A program made the position numbers and the translations under genes. The notes under the pieces are model-generated. The model ran no database searches and was not told the origin of the DNA. It worked only from the letters and a program-made list of their open reading frames with translations. Below, piece by piece: positions 1-8,133 of a stretch of DNA of 36,494 nucleotides. The DNA is taken from positions 1 to 36,494 of the forward strand of contig NZ_LWFF01000266.1 of the NCBI RefSeq assembly GCF_001635685.1, written 5' to 3'. Origin of the DNA: Erythrobacter sp. HI0063 (GTDB lineage: Bacteria > Pseudomonadota > Alphaproteobacteria > Sphingomonadales > Sphingomonadaceae). The first letter of the stretch is position 1. Every line of letters begins with the position of its first letter.

Positions 1-422
1 TAGCCGCCCGATTGGCCACCGCCGCCGTAGCCGCCACCACCACCGCCGCCGCCGCCGCGCTGGCCGCCGCCGGGGCCGTCGAGCATGGTCAGCGTACCAT
101 CGAAGCCGCGCAGCACCACTTCGGTGCTATAGCGATCCTGCCCGTTCTGGTCCTGCCACTTGCGGGTCTGCAATTTGCCTTCGATGAAGACCTTGCTGCC
201 CTTCTTGAGGTAGTTTTCGCAGACGTTGATCAGCCCTTCGGAGAAGATCGCGACGGTGTGCCATTCGGTCCGCTCCTGGCGTTCGCCGGTGTTGCGATCC
301 TTCCACTGTTCGCTGGTCGCGATGCGGAGATTGCAGACCTTGCCACCGTTCTGGAAGCTGCGCACCTCGGGGTCCTGCCCCAGATTGCCGATCAGCATGA
401 CTTTGTTGAGGCTGCCTGCCAT
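1..422 (-). CDS. ssb: Single-stranded DNA-binding protein SSB, 3' end cut by the window edge
   Basis: Read on the minus strand from the ATG at 422, the protein begins [20 protein letters not shown], the classic N-terminus of bacterial SSB. It continues through an OB fold with [21 protein letters not shown] and [10 protein letters not shown], all family hallmarks. After about residue 115 it enters a glycine-rich linker coded by GGC/GGT runs, as in alphaproteobacterial SSBs. The acidic C-terminal tip that recruits partner proteins lies beyond the left edge. SSB coats single-stranded DNA in replication, recombination and repair. A purine-rich Shine-Dalgarno (AAGGGA) sits about 9 bases before the ATG. 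The gene is open at the window edge, so the truncation is a window effect and not a biological one. Confidence 0.96.
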   Translation of the reverse strand, partial: MAGSLNKVMLIGNLGQDPEVRSFQNGGKVCNLRIATSEQWKDRNTGERQERTEWHTVAIFSEGLINVCENYLKKGSKVFIEGKLQTRKWQDQNGQDRYSTEVVLRGFDGTLTMLDGPGGGQRGGGGGGGGGYGGGGQSGG

Positions 423-450
423 CGATTCGTCCCTTCTTGAATTCTGGCGA

Positions 451-485
451 GGGCCTAACCGAGCGTATGGCGTCGGGCTAGGCCC
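451..485. terminator. Inverted repeat between ssb and feoB
   Basis: GGGCCTA (451-457) is exactly complementary to TAGGCCC (479-485), giving a 7-bp stem with a 21-base loop. It lies just downstream of the feoB stop on the minus strand and upstream of ssb. No T-run follows, so a Rho-independent terminator is only one reading; an element in the ssb leader is another. Confidence 0.35.
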
Positions 486-512
486 GCGTGAAGATATGCA
501 CGACGGTCCGCG

Positions 513-2402
513 CTACAGCCCCAGACCGACCGCCACCCAATAGGTGAGCCCTGCGAAAATCCAGGCCAGCGCGAACAGATAGACGACCATGAAGATGGGC
601 CATTTCCACCCGTTCGTTTCACGCTTGGTCACGGCAATCGTGGACAGGCATTGCGGCGCGAACACGAACCAGGCGAGGAAGGCGAGCGCGGTGGGCAGGC
701 TCCAGAGCGAGGAAATCCGGTCGGTAACGCCCTGCGCCTCCAGCTCTTCATCGTCCGCATCGACGGCGTAGGTCGTCGCAAGCGCGGTCACCGCGACTTC
801 GCGGGCGGCGAGCGCCGGGATCAGCGCAAGGCTCATCTCTCGGTTGAAGCCGACCGGTTCGAGGACGGGATGGAGCGTGTCGGCGACCGCGCCTGCATAG
901 CTCGCATCGAGCTGGCTTTCGCCCGGTTCGGCCCGCGGGAAGCTCAGCAGCACCCATAGCGCGATCGTCGCCACGAAGATGATTGTGCCCGCGCGGCGCA
1001 GGAACACCCAGGCGCGTTGCCACAAGCCGATGGCAAGATCCTTGATCCGCGGCATCTGATAGCGCGGCATTTCCATGATGAAGCCAGAGGCCGCACCCTT
1101 CGCGACCGTGAAGCGCAGCACGAAGGCCACGACCATCGCGCCGACGATTCCCGCCACATAGAGCGCAAAGAGGACCAGCCCCTGAAGCCCGATGCCCGGT
1201 CCGACGGTCGTTGCAGGAATGAACGCCGCGATGATGACGGCATAGACCGGCAGGCGCGCCGAACAGGTCATCAGCGGCGCGATCAGGATCGTCGTCAGCC
1301 GGTCCTTGGGATCGGAAATGCTGCGCGTCGCCATGATGCCCGGAATGGCGCAGGCGAAGCTGGAGAGGAGCGGAATGAAGCTTTTGCCCGACAGGCCCAC
1401 GCTCGCCATCACGCGGTCCATCAGAAAGGCGGCGCGGGCCATATAGCCGGTCGCCTCCATGATGAGGATGAAGAAGAACAGGATCACGATCTGCGGCAGG
1501 AAGACGACCACCGAGCCGACCCCGGCCAGTACGCCCTCGGTCAGAAAATCGCGCACCAGCCCCGCTGGCAGCACGTCCGTCACCACGCCCGAGACCGCAC
1601 CGACCGCGCCTTCCAGCGCGTCGGCAAAGGGAGTCGCCCAGGCGAACACCGCCTGGAAGACCACGAAAAGAAGGCCGAACAGGATCACCGGGCCGAGCCA
1701 GGGGTTCAGCAATATCCGGTCCGCGCCGTTTTCGATCGTATGGCGCGTGCTTTTCGAAAGGATCGCGCCGCGCGCGATGTGCTTGGCGGAAAGGCGCCGT
1801 TCGGGCAACGTCAGGTGCCAGCGGCGATGCGCGTCTTCATCGGCATGGCTTTCGGCCTCCGCAATGGCCGCGGTCAGTTCGGCGAGGCCCTTGCGGCGGA
1901 CGGCGACGGTCGGGATCACCGGCACGCCCAGCGCATCGGACAAGGCCTCGGGATCGAGGGTCAGCCCGTCGCGCTCGGCAAGGTCGATCATGTTGAGCGC
2001 GACCACGGTCGGCCGGCCCAATTCGAGCACTTCCTGCGCGAAGACGAGGTGCTGTTCGAGATTGGCGGCGTCGAGGACGATGACGAGCACATCCGGCGCG
2101 CGCTCGCCCTGGAATTCGCCGGTCACGACATCGCGGGTCACCGCTTCGTCGGGGCTGGCGGCATCGAAGCTGTAAGAACCGGGCAGATCGAGCAGTTCGA
2201 CGCTGTCGCCGCGCCCGTCCTTGGCCGGAAGCGCCAGCCGCCCCGCCTTGCGCTCCACGGTTACGCCGGGATAATTCGCAATTTTTTGGCGCGCGCCGGT
2301 CAGCGCGTTGAATAGCGCGCTCTTTCCTGCATTGGGATTGCCGACCAGCGCCGCACTGCGCAGGCGGATCGCCGTATCAGGAGCGGGATCGTCGCGGCTC
2401 AT
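513..2402 (-). CDS. feoB: Ferrous iron transporter FeoB
   Basis: A 629-residue inner-membrane Fe(II) transporter. The cytosolic G domain is at the N-terminus: G1 P-loop GNPNAGKS at residues 21-28, G3 DLPG at 72-75 and G4 NMID at 137-140. A helical spacer follows, then a polytopic membrane region from about residue 230 with the two Gate-type halves. The length is slightly short of the E. coli protein (773 aa) but normal for alphaproteobacteria. The C-terminus is a single transmembrane segment ending VAVGLGL, with no FeoC-like extension. The ATG overlaps the feoA stop by 4 bases (2399-2402), so the two genes are translationally coupled. Iron-responsive control is likely from the site upstream of feoA. 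Confidence 0.97.
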   Translation of the reverse strand: MSRDDPAPDTAIRLRSAALVGNPNAGKSALFNALTGARQKIANYPGVTVERKAGRLALPAKDGRGDSVELLDLPGSYSFDAASPDEAVTRDVVTGEFQGERAPDVLVIVLDAANLEQHLVFAQEVLELGRPTVVALNMIDLAERDGLTLDPEALSDALGVPVIPTVAVRRKGLAELTAAIAEAESHADEDAHRRWHLTLPERRLSAKHIARGAILSKSTRHTIENGADRILLNPWLGPVILFGLLFVVFQAVFAWATPFADALEGAVGAVSGVVTDVLPAGLVRDFLTEGVLAGVGSVVVFLPQIVILFFFILIMEATGYMARAAFLMDRVMASVGLSGKSFIPLLSSFACAIPGIMATRSISDPKDRLTTILIAPLMTCSARLPVYAVIIAAFIPATTVGPGIGLQGLVLFALYVAGIVGAMVVAFVLRFTVAKGAASGFIMEMPRYQMPRIKDLAIGLWQRAWVFLRRAGTIIFVATIALWVLLSFPRAEPGESQLDASYAGAVADTLHPVLEPVGFNREMSLALIPALAAREVAVTALATTYAVDADDEELEAQGVTDRISSLWSLPTALAFLAWFVFAPQCLSTIAVTKRETNGWKWPIFMVVYLFALAWIFAGLTYWVAVGLGL

Positions 2403-2656
2403 GCCGTGGTCTCCGCTTCGATGAGTTCGACTTCGATCGCGGCGGCGTGGCTGCGACGCAGAGCCACCGTCATCCGCCCGAGCCGGATCGCCAGAGGATC
2501 GGCGCCGCCGAAAACGCCGCGATGGAGGACGGCAAGCTCCGCCCCCTCGTCCAGTCCGAGCGCCTGCAGCCGCTTCGCTTCATCCCCGGCCAGCCGTTCC
2601 CAGGCGACCGAAACGATTCGCGCAGGCATACCGTGTCGAAGGCCATCCAAAGTCAT
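2399..2656 (-). CDS. feoA: Ferrous iron transport protein FeoA
   Basis: An 85-residue SH3-like cytosolic protein of the FeoA family. It shows the typical pattern of a short hydrophobic start (GMPARIVSV), a central ALGLDEGAELAVLHRG segment and a final strand DPLAIRLGRMTVALRRSHA. FeoA is thought to bind the cytosolic part of FeoB and support Fe(II) uptake. It is the first gene of a feoAB operon on the minus strand, and its stop overlaps the feoB start. The ATG at 2656 lies about 28 bases downstream of a palindromic AT-rich element that may be a Fur operator. Confidence 0.93.
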   Translation of the reverse strand: MTLDGLRHGMPARIVSVAWERLAGDEAKRLQALGLDEGAELAVLHRGVFGGADPLAIRLGRMTVALRRSHAAAIEVELIEAETTA

Positions 2657-2684
2657 GCCCGTGCCCTGTCAGAGCCACCGGCCA

Positions 2685-2703
2685 ATTGCAACCGATTATC
2701 AAT
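2685..2703. promoter_or_regulatory. Candidate Fur-type operator upstream of feoA
   Basis: The 19-base stretch ATTGCAACCGATTATCAAT is an imperfect palindrome with matching ATTG/CAAT ends and a GATTATCA core resembling the classical Fur box (GATAAT repeats). It sits 28-46 bases upstream of the feoA ATG, where it would overlap the promoter. It is also unusually AT-rich for this genome. Recognition is by eye only. Confidence 0.5.
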
Positions 2704-2715
2704 AGCGCCGCCGCG

Positions 2716-3417
2716 CTATTTCACCGGATAGCGCAGCCGCCCCAGGAAGCGCATCATGCTGAAGCTCTCGCGTTCGTTGCCCAGCAATTGCGCCTTCGCC
2801 TTCTCGAACTTCATCACGCCGTCGATGCGGCGGTCGAGAAAGGCGCGCGTGTCCTGTTTGTCCTCGCTCTCGTCACCCACGAAGGCTGCAAGCGTCGCGC
2901 CGTATATTCCGGCCAGGATCGTGCGCTTCGTATAGTGATTCCAGTCGGTCGCGGTATCGCCCGCAAGGCGCCACATGATGTCCGCGCTGTTCCAGGCAGT
3001 CTTGAGCGCAGCGGCGGCGTTTTGCGGCATCGCCATGATCGCGGTCGCGCGGCGCAAGGCCTCTTCCTGGCCGCGCACCGAATCGAGCCGGAACTGGATG
3101 AGGCTGCGGATCCGTTCGCGCACTTTCATCTGGCCGAGCTTTTCGGGCGGCAGGCGATCCGCCATGGCGCGGTCGATCGTGGCGATCCAGGCCTCGATCA
3201 TCGCCATCTGGCTGAGGCCTGACTTGCCCTTGAAAGCGAGCCGCGCAACATCGCGATCGACCCCCGCCTGATCCGCAGCCATCTCCAGCGCCTCTTCGCT
3301 CCACCCGTCGAAAATCGCCGCCTCGGCGATCAGCGGTGCGAGATGGAGGCGCAGTTCAGCCAGCGTCATGTCCGCCGGATCGAGCGTGTCTGCGGTGGCA
3401 GTCTTCCCGTCCCTCAC
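2716..3417 (-). CDS. COQ9-family protein (ubiquinone biosynthesis-associated)
   Basis: The protein matches the COQ9 family of alphaproteobacteria and mitochondria: FDGWSEEAL near the N-terminus, a TetR-like helical core, then TAWNSADIMWRLAGDTATDWNHYTKR, the most recognisable family signature. It ends with a basic FMMRFLGRLRYPVK-like tail. In mitochondria COQ9 binds lipid and assists COQ7-dependent hydroxylation in ubiquinone synthesis; a similar role is inferred here. The start at 3417 is GTG and overlaps the stop of the upstream ankyrin gene (GTGA), giving 233 residues. An alternative ATG at 3369 would give 217 residues beginning MTLAELRLHL and fits family length equally well. Confidence 0.88.
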   Translation of the reverse strand: MRDGKTATADTLDPADMTLAELRLHLAPLIAEAAIFDGWSEEALEMAADQAGVDRDVARLAFKGKSGLSQMAMIEAWIATIDRAMADRLPPEKLGQMKVRERIRSLIQFRLDSVRGQEEALRRATAIMAMPQNAAAALKTAWNSADIMWRLAGDTATDWNHYTKRTILAGIYGATLAAFVGDESEDKQDTRAFLDRRIDGVMKFEKAKAQLLGNERESFSMMRFLGRLRYPVK

Positions 3418-4049
3418 AGGCTCGGCCCGTAGGTCTTGTCCGCACCCTTGTTCGCCCGATCGGCGTCGGCCTGCGCGATCTCCTGCAGCACCGGCCCGCC
3501 GCCGACCATCAGCTTGGCATAATCACGTGCCGAGCGGCCCGAATTATCGGTCCGGTCGGGGCTTGCGCCGTTTTTGAGGAGAATGCGGATCATCGCGGTA
3601 TCGCGGCGATGGATGGCGGAAATCAGCGGCGTCTCGCCCGAGGAATTCGCCTGATCGACTCGCACGCCCGCCTTCAGCAGAGCTTCGATCCCCTCGATAT
3701 AGCCGAGCTGGGTCGCGATCTGGAGCGGCGTCACGCCCCTCTTGTCCGCCACATCGGGATCGCCGCCCTTCGCCGCGAGAAACGCGATCCAGTTCGCGTC
3801 GCGCCGTTCGGTGACGATGTGCATGGCCGTGCGCCCGGTCGCGATATCGCGCGTGTTGATCAGCGTGTTGCCCGGCTGGTTCAGCGCATCGATGACCTTG
3901 TCGCCGTCACGCTCCTTCACCGCCTTCAGGAACTCGTATCCTTCGGACATCTGCTGCGCCGCGACCGGCTGGGCGGCCAGCGCCGTCAGGGCCACGGGCA
4001 CAGCCGTGGCTTTCAACAATGTCGCTGCGATCCGATTTCTACCAAGCAC
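3414..4049 (-). CDS. Exported ankyrin-repeat protein
   Basis: A 211-residue protein with an N-terminal signal peptide (hydrophobic ATLLKATAVPVALTALAA followed by a likely cleavage after PVAAQ). About four ankyrin repeats fill residues 70-200, with TPLQIATQLGYIEGIEALLKAG and TPLISAIHRRD as the clearest. Ankyrin repeats bind proteins; the periplasmic partner is unknown. The start is GTG at 4049, chosen because it includes the whole signal peptide and follows a purine-rich AGGAAAAGGG stretch; no in-frame ATG lies near. Its stop overlaps the start of the COQ9-family gene, so the two form an operon, divergent from the SCO gene. Confidence 0.85.
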   Translation of the reverse strand: MLGRNRIAATLLKATAVPVALTALAAQPVAAQQMSEGYEFLKAVKERDGDKVIDALNQPGNTLINTRDIATGRTAMHIVTERRDANWIAFLAAKGGDPDVADKRGVTPLQIATQLGYIEGIEALLKAGVRVDQANSSGETPLISAIHRRDTAMIRILLKNGASPDRTDNSGRSARDYAKLMVGGGPVLQEIAQADADRANKGADKTYGPSL

Positions 4050-4118
4050 TTCGCCAGACCCTTTTCCTGCGTTGGATTTGCGCCAAAACGCCCCTTGCCC
4101 GCACGGCTTTAGCAGAGC

Positions 4119-4748
4119 ATGAACCGCGACACCATGGCCCCTCCGATCCGCTTCGTATCCCGTCTGCTCTGCATGGCGCTTGCAATCCCTTTGCTCGCCG
4201 CATGCGATGCCGGTGCACCCGCCCCACCGCCCGAAGAACCGCCGCTGGCCGGTGCCGATATCGGCGGCCCGTTCGAATTGAAGGGCGAGGACGGGAAGAC
4301 CTACCGGTGGAGCGATTTCGACGGCCAGTATCGGATCGTCTATTTCGGTTACGCCTATTGCCCCGATGTCTGCCCGACCGACGTGCAGCGTATGGCGCAG
4401 GGGCTGAATTTATTCGAACGGCAATCGCCCGAACTGGCCCGGCAGATCCAGCCGATCTTCATCACCGTCGATCCGGCCCGCGATACGCAGGAAGTGGTCG
4501 GCGAATTTACCGATGCCTTCCATCCCCGGCTGCTCGGCCTGACGGGTACGCCCGAACAGGTTGAGGCAGCGGCGGACGTGTTCCGGGTCTATTACCAGAA
4601 GGGTGCCGACCAGCCGGGCGGCGGCTATCTGATGGATCACTCCAACTTCACCTTCCTGTTCGGCCCCGATGGCGCGCCGCTGGCGACCTTGCCGACCGAT
4701 CTCGGCCCCGAAGCGGTGGCCGAAGAGCTGGCGAAATGGGTGCGATGA
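4119..4748 (+). CDS. SCO1/SenC-family copper chaperone, lipoprotein
   Basis: A 209-residue SCO/SenC protein of thioredoxin fold, which delivers Cu to the CuA site of cytochrome c oxidase or acts as a thiol-disulfide reductase on it. It has a lipoprotein signal with a lipobox-like LLAAC at residue 29. The copper-binding CxxxC is in YCPDVCPTD (Cys81 and Cys85), and the conserved distal histidine is in MDHSNFTF (His174). These three ligands are all present, so the protein should be functional. Start at 4119 is the first ATG; a second in-frame ATG at 4134 would also keep the lipobox. The stop overlaps the next gene by ATGA. No oxidase genes lie in the window. Confidence 0.93.
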   Translation: MNRDTMAPPIRFVSRLLCMALAIPLLAACDAGAPAPPPEEPPLAGADIGGPFELKGEDGKTYRWSDFDGQYRIVYFGYAYCPDVCPTDVQRMAQGLNLFERQSPELARQIQPIFITVDPARDTQEVVGEFTDAFHPRLLGLTGTPEQVEAAADVFRVYYQKGADQPGGGYLMDHSNFTFLFGPDGAPLATLPTDLGPEAVAEELAKWVR

Positions 4749-5209
4749 GAGACAGGTTCTGGGAGCGCCCGCTCGCCGAACTCTCGCCCGAAGAGTGGGA
4801 AGCGCTGTGCGACGGGTGCGGGCGCTGCTGCCTCCACAAGATCGAGGACGAGGATACCGGCGAAATCGCGGACACCAATGTCGCCTGCCGTCTACTCGAC
4901 TGCGAGACCGCGCGATGCAGCGATTATGCGAACCGCAAGAGCTTCGTGCCCGATTGCCTGCGCCTGACGCTCAAGATCGTCGACAGTGTCGAGTGGCTGC
5001 CGCGCACCTGCGCCTACCGCGTCCGCGCTGAAGGGCGGCCGCTGCCACAATGGCACTATCTGATTTCGGGCGATCGCGAAGCGGTCAAGCGTGCGGGCGT
5101 GTCGGTTTCGGGCCGCGTCATCAGCGAAACCCGCGCAGGTCCGCTCGAACATCATATCGTCGAATGGGATGATGAAGACGCTTGGGCCGAGGAAACCGAC
5201 GCGCCATGA
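4745..5209 (+). CDS. YcgN/UPF0260-family cysteine-cluster protein
   Basis: A 154-residue homologue of E. coli YcgN. The signature [11 protein letters not shown] is at residues 22-32, followed by NVACRLLD, a C-x-DY segment, PDCLRLT and [10 protein letters not shown]. The regularly placed cysteines suggest a metal or Fe-S site (CxxCxxCC plus later Cys), but no biochemical role is established for the family. The ATG at 4745 overlaps the preceding TGA (ATGA) and gives the usual family N-terminus; an ATG three codons earlier is possible but less likely. It sits in a tight three-gene run with the SCO protein and the metalloprotease. Confidence 0.92.
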   Translation: MRDRFWERPLAELSPEEWEALCDGCGRCCLHKIEDEDTGEIADTNVACRLLDCETARCSDYANRKSFVPDCLRLTLKIVDSVEWLPRTCAYRVRAEGRPLPQWHYLISGDREAVKRAGVSVSGRVISETRAGPLEHHIVEWDDEDAWAEETDAP

Positions 5210-5928
5210 TCGAGTGGCTGCGCGCCGACCGGCAGGACCCGGCGATCGAGCTGCTGGGCCGCACGGTCCCGATCCACATCACTCGCCACGCCCGCGCGCG
5301 ACGGCTGACCATGCGGCTTTCGCCCGACGGGGGCGCCGTGCGCGTCACTTTGCCGCGCTGGAGCCGCAGCGCGGAGGCGCTCCGCTTCGCATGGGACCGC
5401 CGCGACTGGCTGGAAGCGCAGCTCGCCAAAGTGCCCGTCCGCGAAGATCCGGTGACGCGCGGCCATCTGACCTGGTGCGGACAGACGCTCGCGATCGACT
5501 GGCGGGCGGATGCGCCGCGTCGACCGGTCCGCTCGGGCGACACGCTGACGCTGGGCGGCCCGCGCGAAACATTGCCGCAGCGTCTCGCCCGCTGGCTTGA
5601 AAGCGAGGCCGAGCGCCTGATGGCAGACGATCTCGCCTTCTATTGCGAGCGCGCGAAGATCGCCGCGCCGACGTTAAGACTGTCGCGCGCGCAACGCCGC
5701 TGGGGCAGCTGTTCGAGCAGTGGGACGGTCCGCATCAATTGGCGGCTGGTCCAGGCGCCCGACGCGGTGCGCCGCTCGGTCGTCGCGCACGAGACCGCGC
5801 ATCTCGTCCATTTCGACCACAGTCCGGCCTTCCACGCCCTTCTCGCCGAAATCTACGAGGGCGATCAGCACTGGGCCGATGCGTGGCTGAAGAACCATGG
5901 GCGGACGCTCTACGCCGATTTCGGTTGA
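5206..5928 (+). CDS. YgjP-type (DUF45) zinc metalloprotease family protein
   Basis: A 240-residue protein of the YgjP/DUF45 family, related to SprT and WLM metalloproteases. The zinc motif HETAH is at residues 195-199, with a further HFDHSPAFH that supplies the usual downstream histidine. The family hallmark [17 protein letters not shown] precedes it at about residues 165-181. The N-terminal half is the typical arginine-rich beta domain. The ATG at 5206 overlaps the stop of the YcgN-type gene (ATGA), so the SCO - YcgN - YgjP genes are one transcription unit. Its substrate is unknown. Confidence 0.92.
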   Translation: MIEWLRADRQDPAIELLGRTVPIHITRHARARRLTMRLSPDGGAVRVTLPRWSRSAEALRFAWDRRDWLEAQLAKVPVREDPVTRGHLTWCGQTLAIDWRADAPRRPVRSGDTLTLGGPRETLPQRLARWLESEAERLMADDLAFYCERAKIAAPTLRLSRAQRRWGSCSSSGTVRINWRLVQAPDAVRRSVVAHETAHLVHFDHSPAFHALLAEIYEGDQHWADAWLKNHGRTLYADFG

Positions 5929-5976
5929 GGCGGAGCCCTCTGGCACTTTCGCCTCCGACACTCTATCTTGCCGGTC

Positions 5977-6453
5977 ATGCGCCTTTCCACGCGATTCAAC
6001 CCGGTCGGCGGGATTCAGGATTTCTGGTCCGAATTCACCCGCCCCAATCCCTATCGCTGGCCGATCCTGGCCGTATCGCTGCTCTGCACGTTCAGCCTGT
6101 TGTTCTGGATAACGAAGGAACGCGTCATCGGCCCGCCGGTCCGGCCCGAAGTGACCTTCATCTCGACCTTCGCCGAAGGCCGTACGGACGAGGAGATCGT
6201 CGCCTCGAACCTCGCCAATCAGCAATTGCAGGATCGGATCCGCGAAGAACAGGCCGTGCGCGAGGAAGAAGTGCGCGAGATGTACCGCACGCTCGGACGG
6301 GCGAGCGGTCTGGACGTCGATGCGATGGAAGCCGAGATCGCCGCCGATCGCGCCCGCCAGGAAGCCCGTCGCAAGCGGCTGCTCGAAGCGGCAGGCCTTC
6401 CGGCCCAAACAGCGACCGAAGCCGAAACCGATCCTGAAACCGCAGCCGAATAA
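5977..6453 (+). CDS. Conserved small membrane protein with coiled coil, function unknown
   Basis: A 158-residue protein not assigned to a named family. A short cytosolic N-terminus (DFWSEFTRPNPYRWP) leads into one transmembrane helix at about residues 33-47. The rest is a charged, helix-forming region (LANQQLQDRIREEQAVREEEVREMY and an Ala/Arg/Glu-rich stretch) that should form a coiled coil, ending in a Thr/Glu/Ala-rich tail. ATG at 5977 is preferred over a TTG at 5968. It lies just upstream of ribD and its 3' end overlaps the probable ribD start, suggesting coupling. The composition of the soluble part argues for a scaffold or assembly role, but this is only inference. Confidence 0.78.
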   Translation: MRLSTRFNPVGGIQDFWSEFTRPNPYRWPILAVSLLCTFSLLFWITKERVIGPPVRPEVTFISTFAEGRTDEEIVASNLANQQLQDRIREEQAVREEEVREMYRTLGRASGLDVDAMEAEIAADRARQEARRKRLLEAAGLPAQTATEAETDPETAAE

Positions 6454-7429
6454 CGCGCCCGGCGCCGAAGACCGGCGCTGGCTCGACGCGGCGGCGCGAC
6501 TTGCGTTGCGCGGACGACCGCTCGCGCGGCCAAATCCATCCGTCGGCGCGCTGCTGGTCAAGGACGGACTTGTGGTCGGGCGCGGCTGGACCCAGGCAGG
6601 CGGGCGTCCCCATGCCGAGGCGGTGGCGCTCGATCAGGCAGGCGACACGGCGAAAGGCGCGACGCTCTATGTTACGCTCGAACCGTGCGCGCATGTCTCG
6701 TCGCGCGGGCCATCGTGCTCCTCTCTTCTGGCGAACAGCGGTATCGTGCACGCAGTCGTCGGGTGTGGCGATCCCGATCCGCGCACGGCGGGGCGAGGCC
6801 TCCAGACACTACGCGCGGCGGGTATCGACACCCTGCTTGTCGACCATTCGCCTTCCGCCGCCAGCCTCGCCGGCTATCTGACCCGCGCGCGCCTCGGCCG
6901 CCCGCATGTCACGCTCAAGCTGGCCCTTTCGCTGGACGGCTGCATCGCGCTGCCCGATGGGTCGAGCCGGTGGATCACCGGAGCGGAGGCGCGCGCCCAT
7001 GTCCATGCGCGCCGCGCGCTGGCGGATGCGATCCTCGTCGGCGGCGGAACCTGGCGCGCCGATACGCCCCGGCTGGACGTACGCCTGCCGGGCCTTCAGG
7101 ATCGCAGCCCCGAACGCGTCGTCCTGACGCGCGGATCGATCGAAGGCGTCCGTACGATTGCCGCGCCAGAGGAAATCGCCACGCTCGATGCGCTGTATCT
7201 CTATGTCGAAGGCGGCGCGGCGACCGCCGCCGCTTTTCTGGCCTCGGACCTCGTCGACCGGCTCGAAATCTATCGCGCGCCGATCCTGATCGGGAACGGC
7301 CTGCCCGCGCTCAGGGATATCGGCCTCAGCGATCTTGCCGAGGCCCATGGCCGCTGGCACAGGGCGGAGACACGCATTCTCGGCCCGGACGTTTACGAGC
7401 GTTACGAGCGCTTCGGCCAAAAAGGATAG
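6434..7429 (+). CDS. ribD: Riboflavin biosynthesis deaminase/reductase RibD
   Basis: A bifunctional RibD: N-terminal deaminase domain with PNPSVGALLV, the zinc-site HAEAVAL and LEPCAHVSSRGPSCSSLL, then the reductase domain beginning HVTLKLALSLDG with SSRWITG, ILVGGGTWRADTP and a DRLEIYRAP segment. It deaminates and reduces the pyrimidine intermediates after GTP cyclohydrolase II. The start is uncertain. The nearest in-frame ATG (6320) would add 38 proline/lysine-rich residues read wholly out of frame inside the preceding gene. A CTG at 6434 gives a normal-length N-terminus (331 residues) and overlaps the previous gene by 20 bases, so I place the start there as a best estimate. The reading frame from about 6460 onward is certain. 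Confidence 0.9.
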   Translation: MKPQPNNAPGAEDRRWLDAAARLALRGRPLARPNPSVGALLVKDGLVVGRGWTQAGGRPHAEAVALDQAGDTAKGATLYVTLEPCAHVSSRGPSCSSLLANSGIVHAVVGCGDPDPRTAGRGLQTLRAAGIDTLLVDHSPSAASLAGYLTRARLGRPHVTLKLALSLDGCIALPDGSSRWITGAEARAHVHARRALADAILVGGGTWRADTPRLDVRLPGLQDRSPERVVLTRGSIEGVRTIAAPEEIATLDALYLYVEGGAATAAAFLASDLVDRLEIYRAPILIGNGLPALRDIGLSDLAEAHGRWHRAETRILGPDVYERYERFGQKG

Positions 7430-7433
7430 AGCC

Positions 7434-8066
7434 ATGTTCACCGGCATCGTCACTGCCATCGGCCGGATTGCGGCCACCGAGACGCGCGGCGACACCGCCG
7501 TGCGCATCGCCTGCCCCGAGGAGGCGCAATGGCAGCCGGACACGATTCCCGTCGGCGCTTCCATCGCCTGTTCGGGCGTCTGCCTGACCGTGACCGAGCG
7601 CGGCACAGATGCCGATGGCCCCTGGTTCGCGGTCGACGTTTCGGGCGAGACGATTGCGCGCACCGTGCCCGGCATGTGGAAGGAAGGCCGCCCGCTGAAC
7701 CTCGAACGGGCGCTCAAGATCGGGGACGAATTGGGCGGCCATCTCGTGACGGGCCATGTCGACACGGTCGGTGAGGTCGTGCTGTCGCGCGAGGAAGGCG
7801 GATCGCGCAAGATCGCCATCCGCATCGGGCGCGAACATGCGCCCTTCGTCGCGCCCAAAGGGTCGATCACGATCGACGGCGTTTCGCTGACGGTGAACGA
7901 TGTGCGCGACCGACCGGACGGATCTTGCGACTTCGCCCTGAATCTCATTCCCCACACCGGCGAAGTCACGACGCTCGGCGACCTGCGCGAGGGAAGCCGC
8001 GTCAATCTCGAAATCGACGTACTGGCTCGCTACCTCCAGCGAATGCGCGCGCTCGACCGCGCCTGA
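7434..8066 (+). CDS. ribE: Riboflavin synthase, alpha subunit
   Basis: A 210-residue riboflavin synthase with two tandem lumazine-binding beta-barrels. It begins MFTGIVTAIG, the standard start of the family. Each half carries the expected signatures: SIACSGVCLTV and GGHLVTGHVD in the first, GSITIDGVSLTVNDV and FALNLIPHT in the second. It dismutates two 6,7-dimethyl-8-ribityllumazine molecules to riboflavin. The ATG lies 4 bases after the ribD stop, so the two are co-transcribed. No FMN riboswitch is evident in front of it, and the other rib genes are not in the window. Confidence 0.97.
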   Translation: MFTGIVTAIGRIAATETRGDTAVRIACPEEAQWQPDTIPVGASIACSGVCLTVTERGTDADGPWFAVDVSGETIARTVPGMWKEGRPLNLERALKIGDELGGHLVTGHVDTVGEVVLSREEGGSRKIAIRIGREHAPFVAPKGSITIDGVSLTVNDVRDRPDGSCDFALNLIPHTGEVTTLGDLREGSRVNLEIDVLARYLQRMRALDRA

Positions 8067-8133
8067 GCGGTCCGGGCGCTGTCGGTCCGAAGCGTCGTCC
8101 GACCCTTGGTCGTCTACGCCTGCGGAACGCGCC

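Noticed and set aside
1..75. GCC-type trinucleotide runs as a satellite repeat
   Set aside because: They code for the glycine-rich linker of SSB on the minus strand, a normal feature of the family.
1017..2315. 432-codon plus-strand frame opposite feoB
   Set aside because: His/Arg/Asp-rich composition is typical of high-GC antisense. The feoB frame has all expected motifs.
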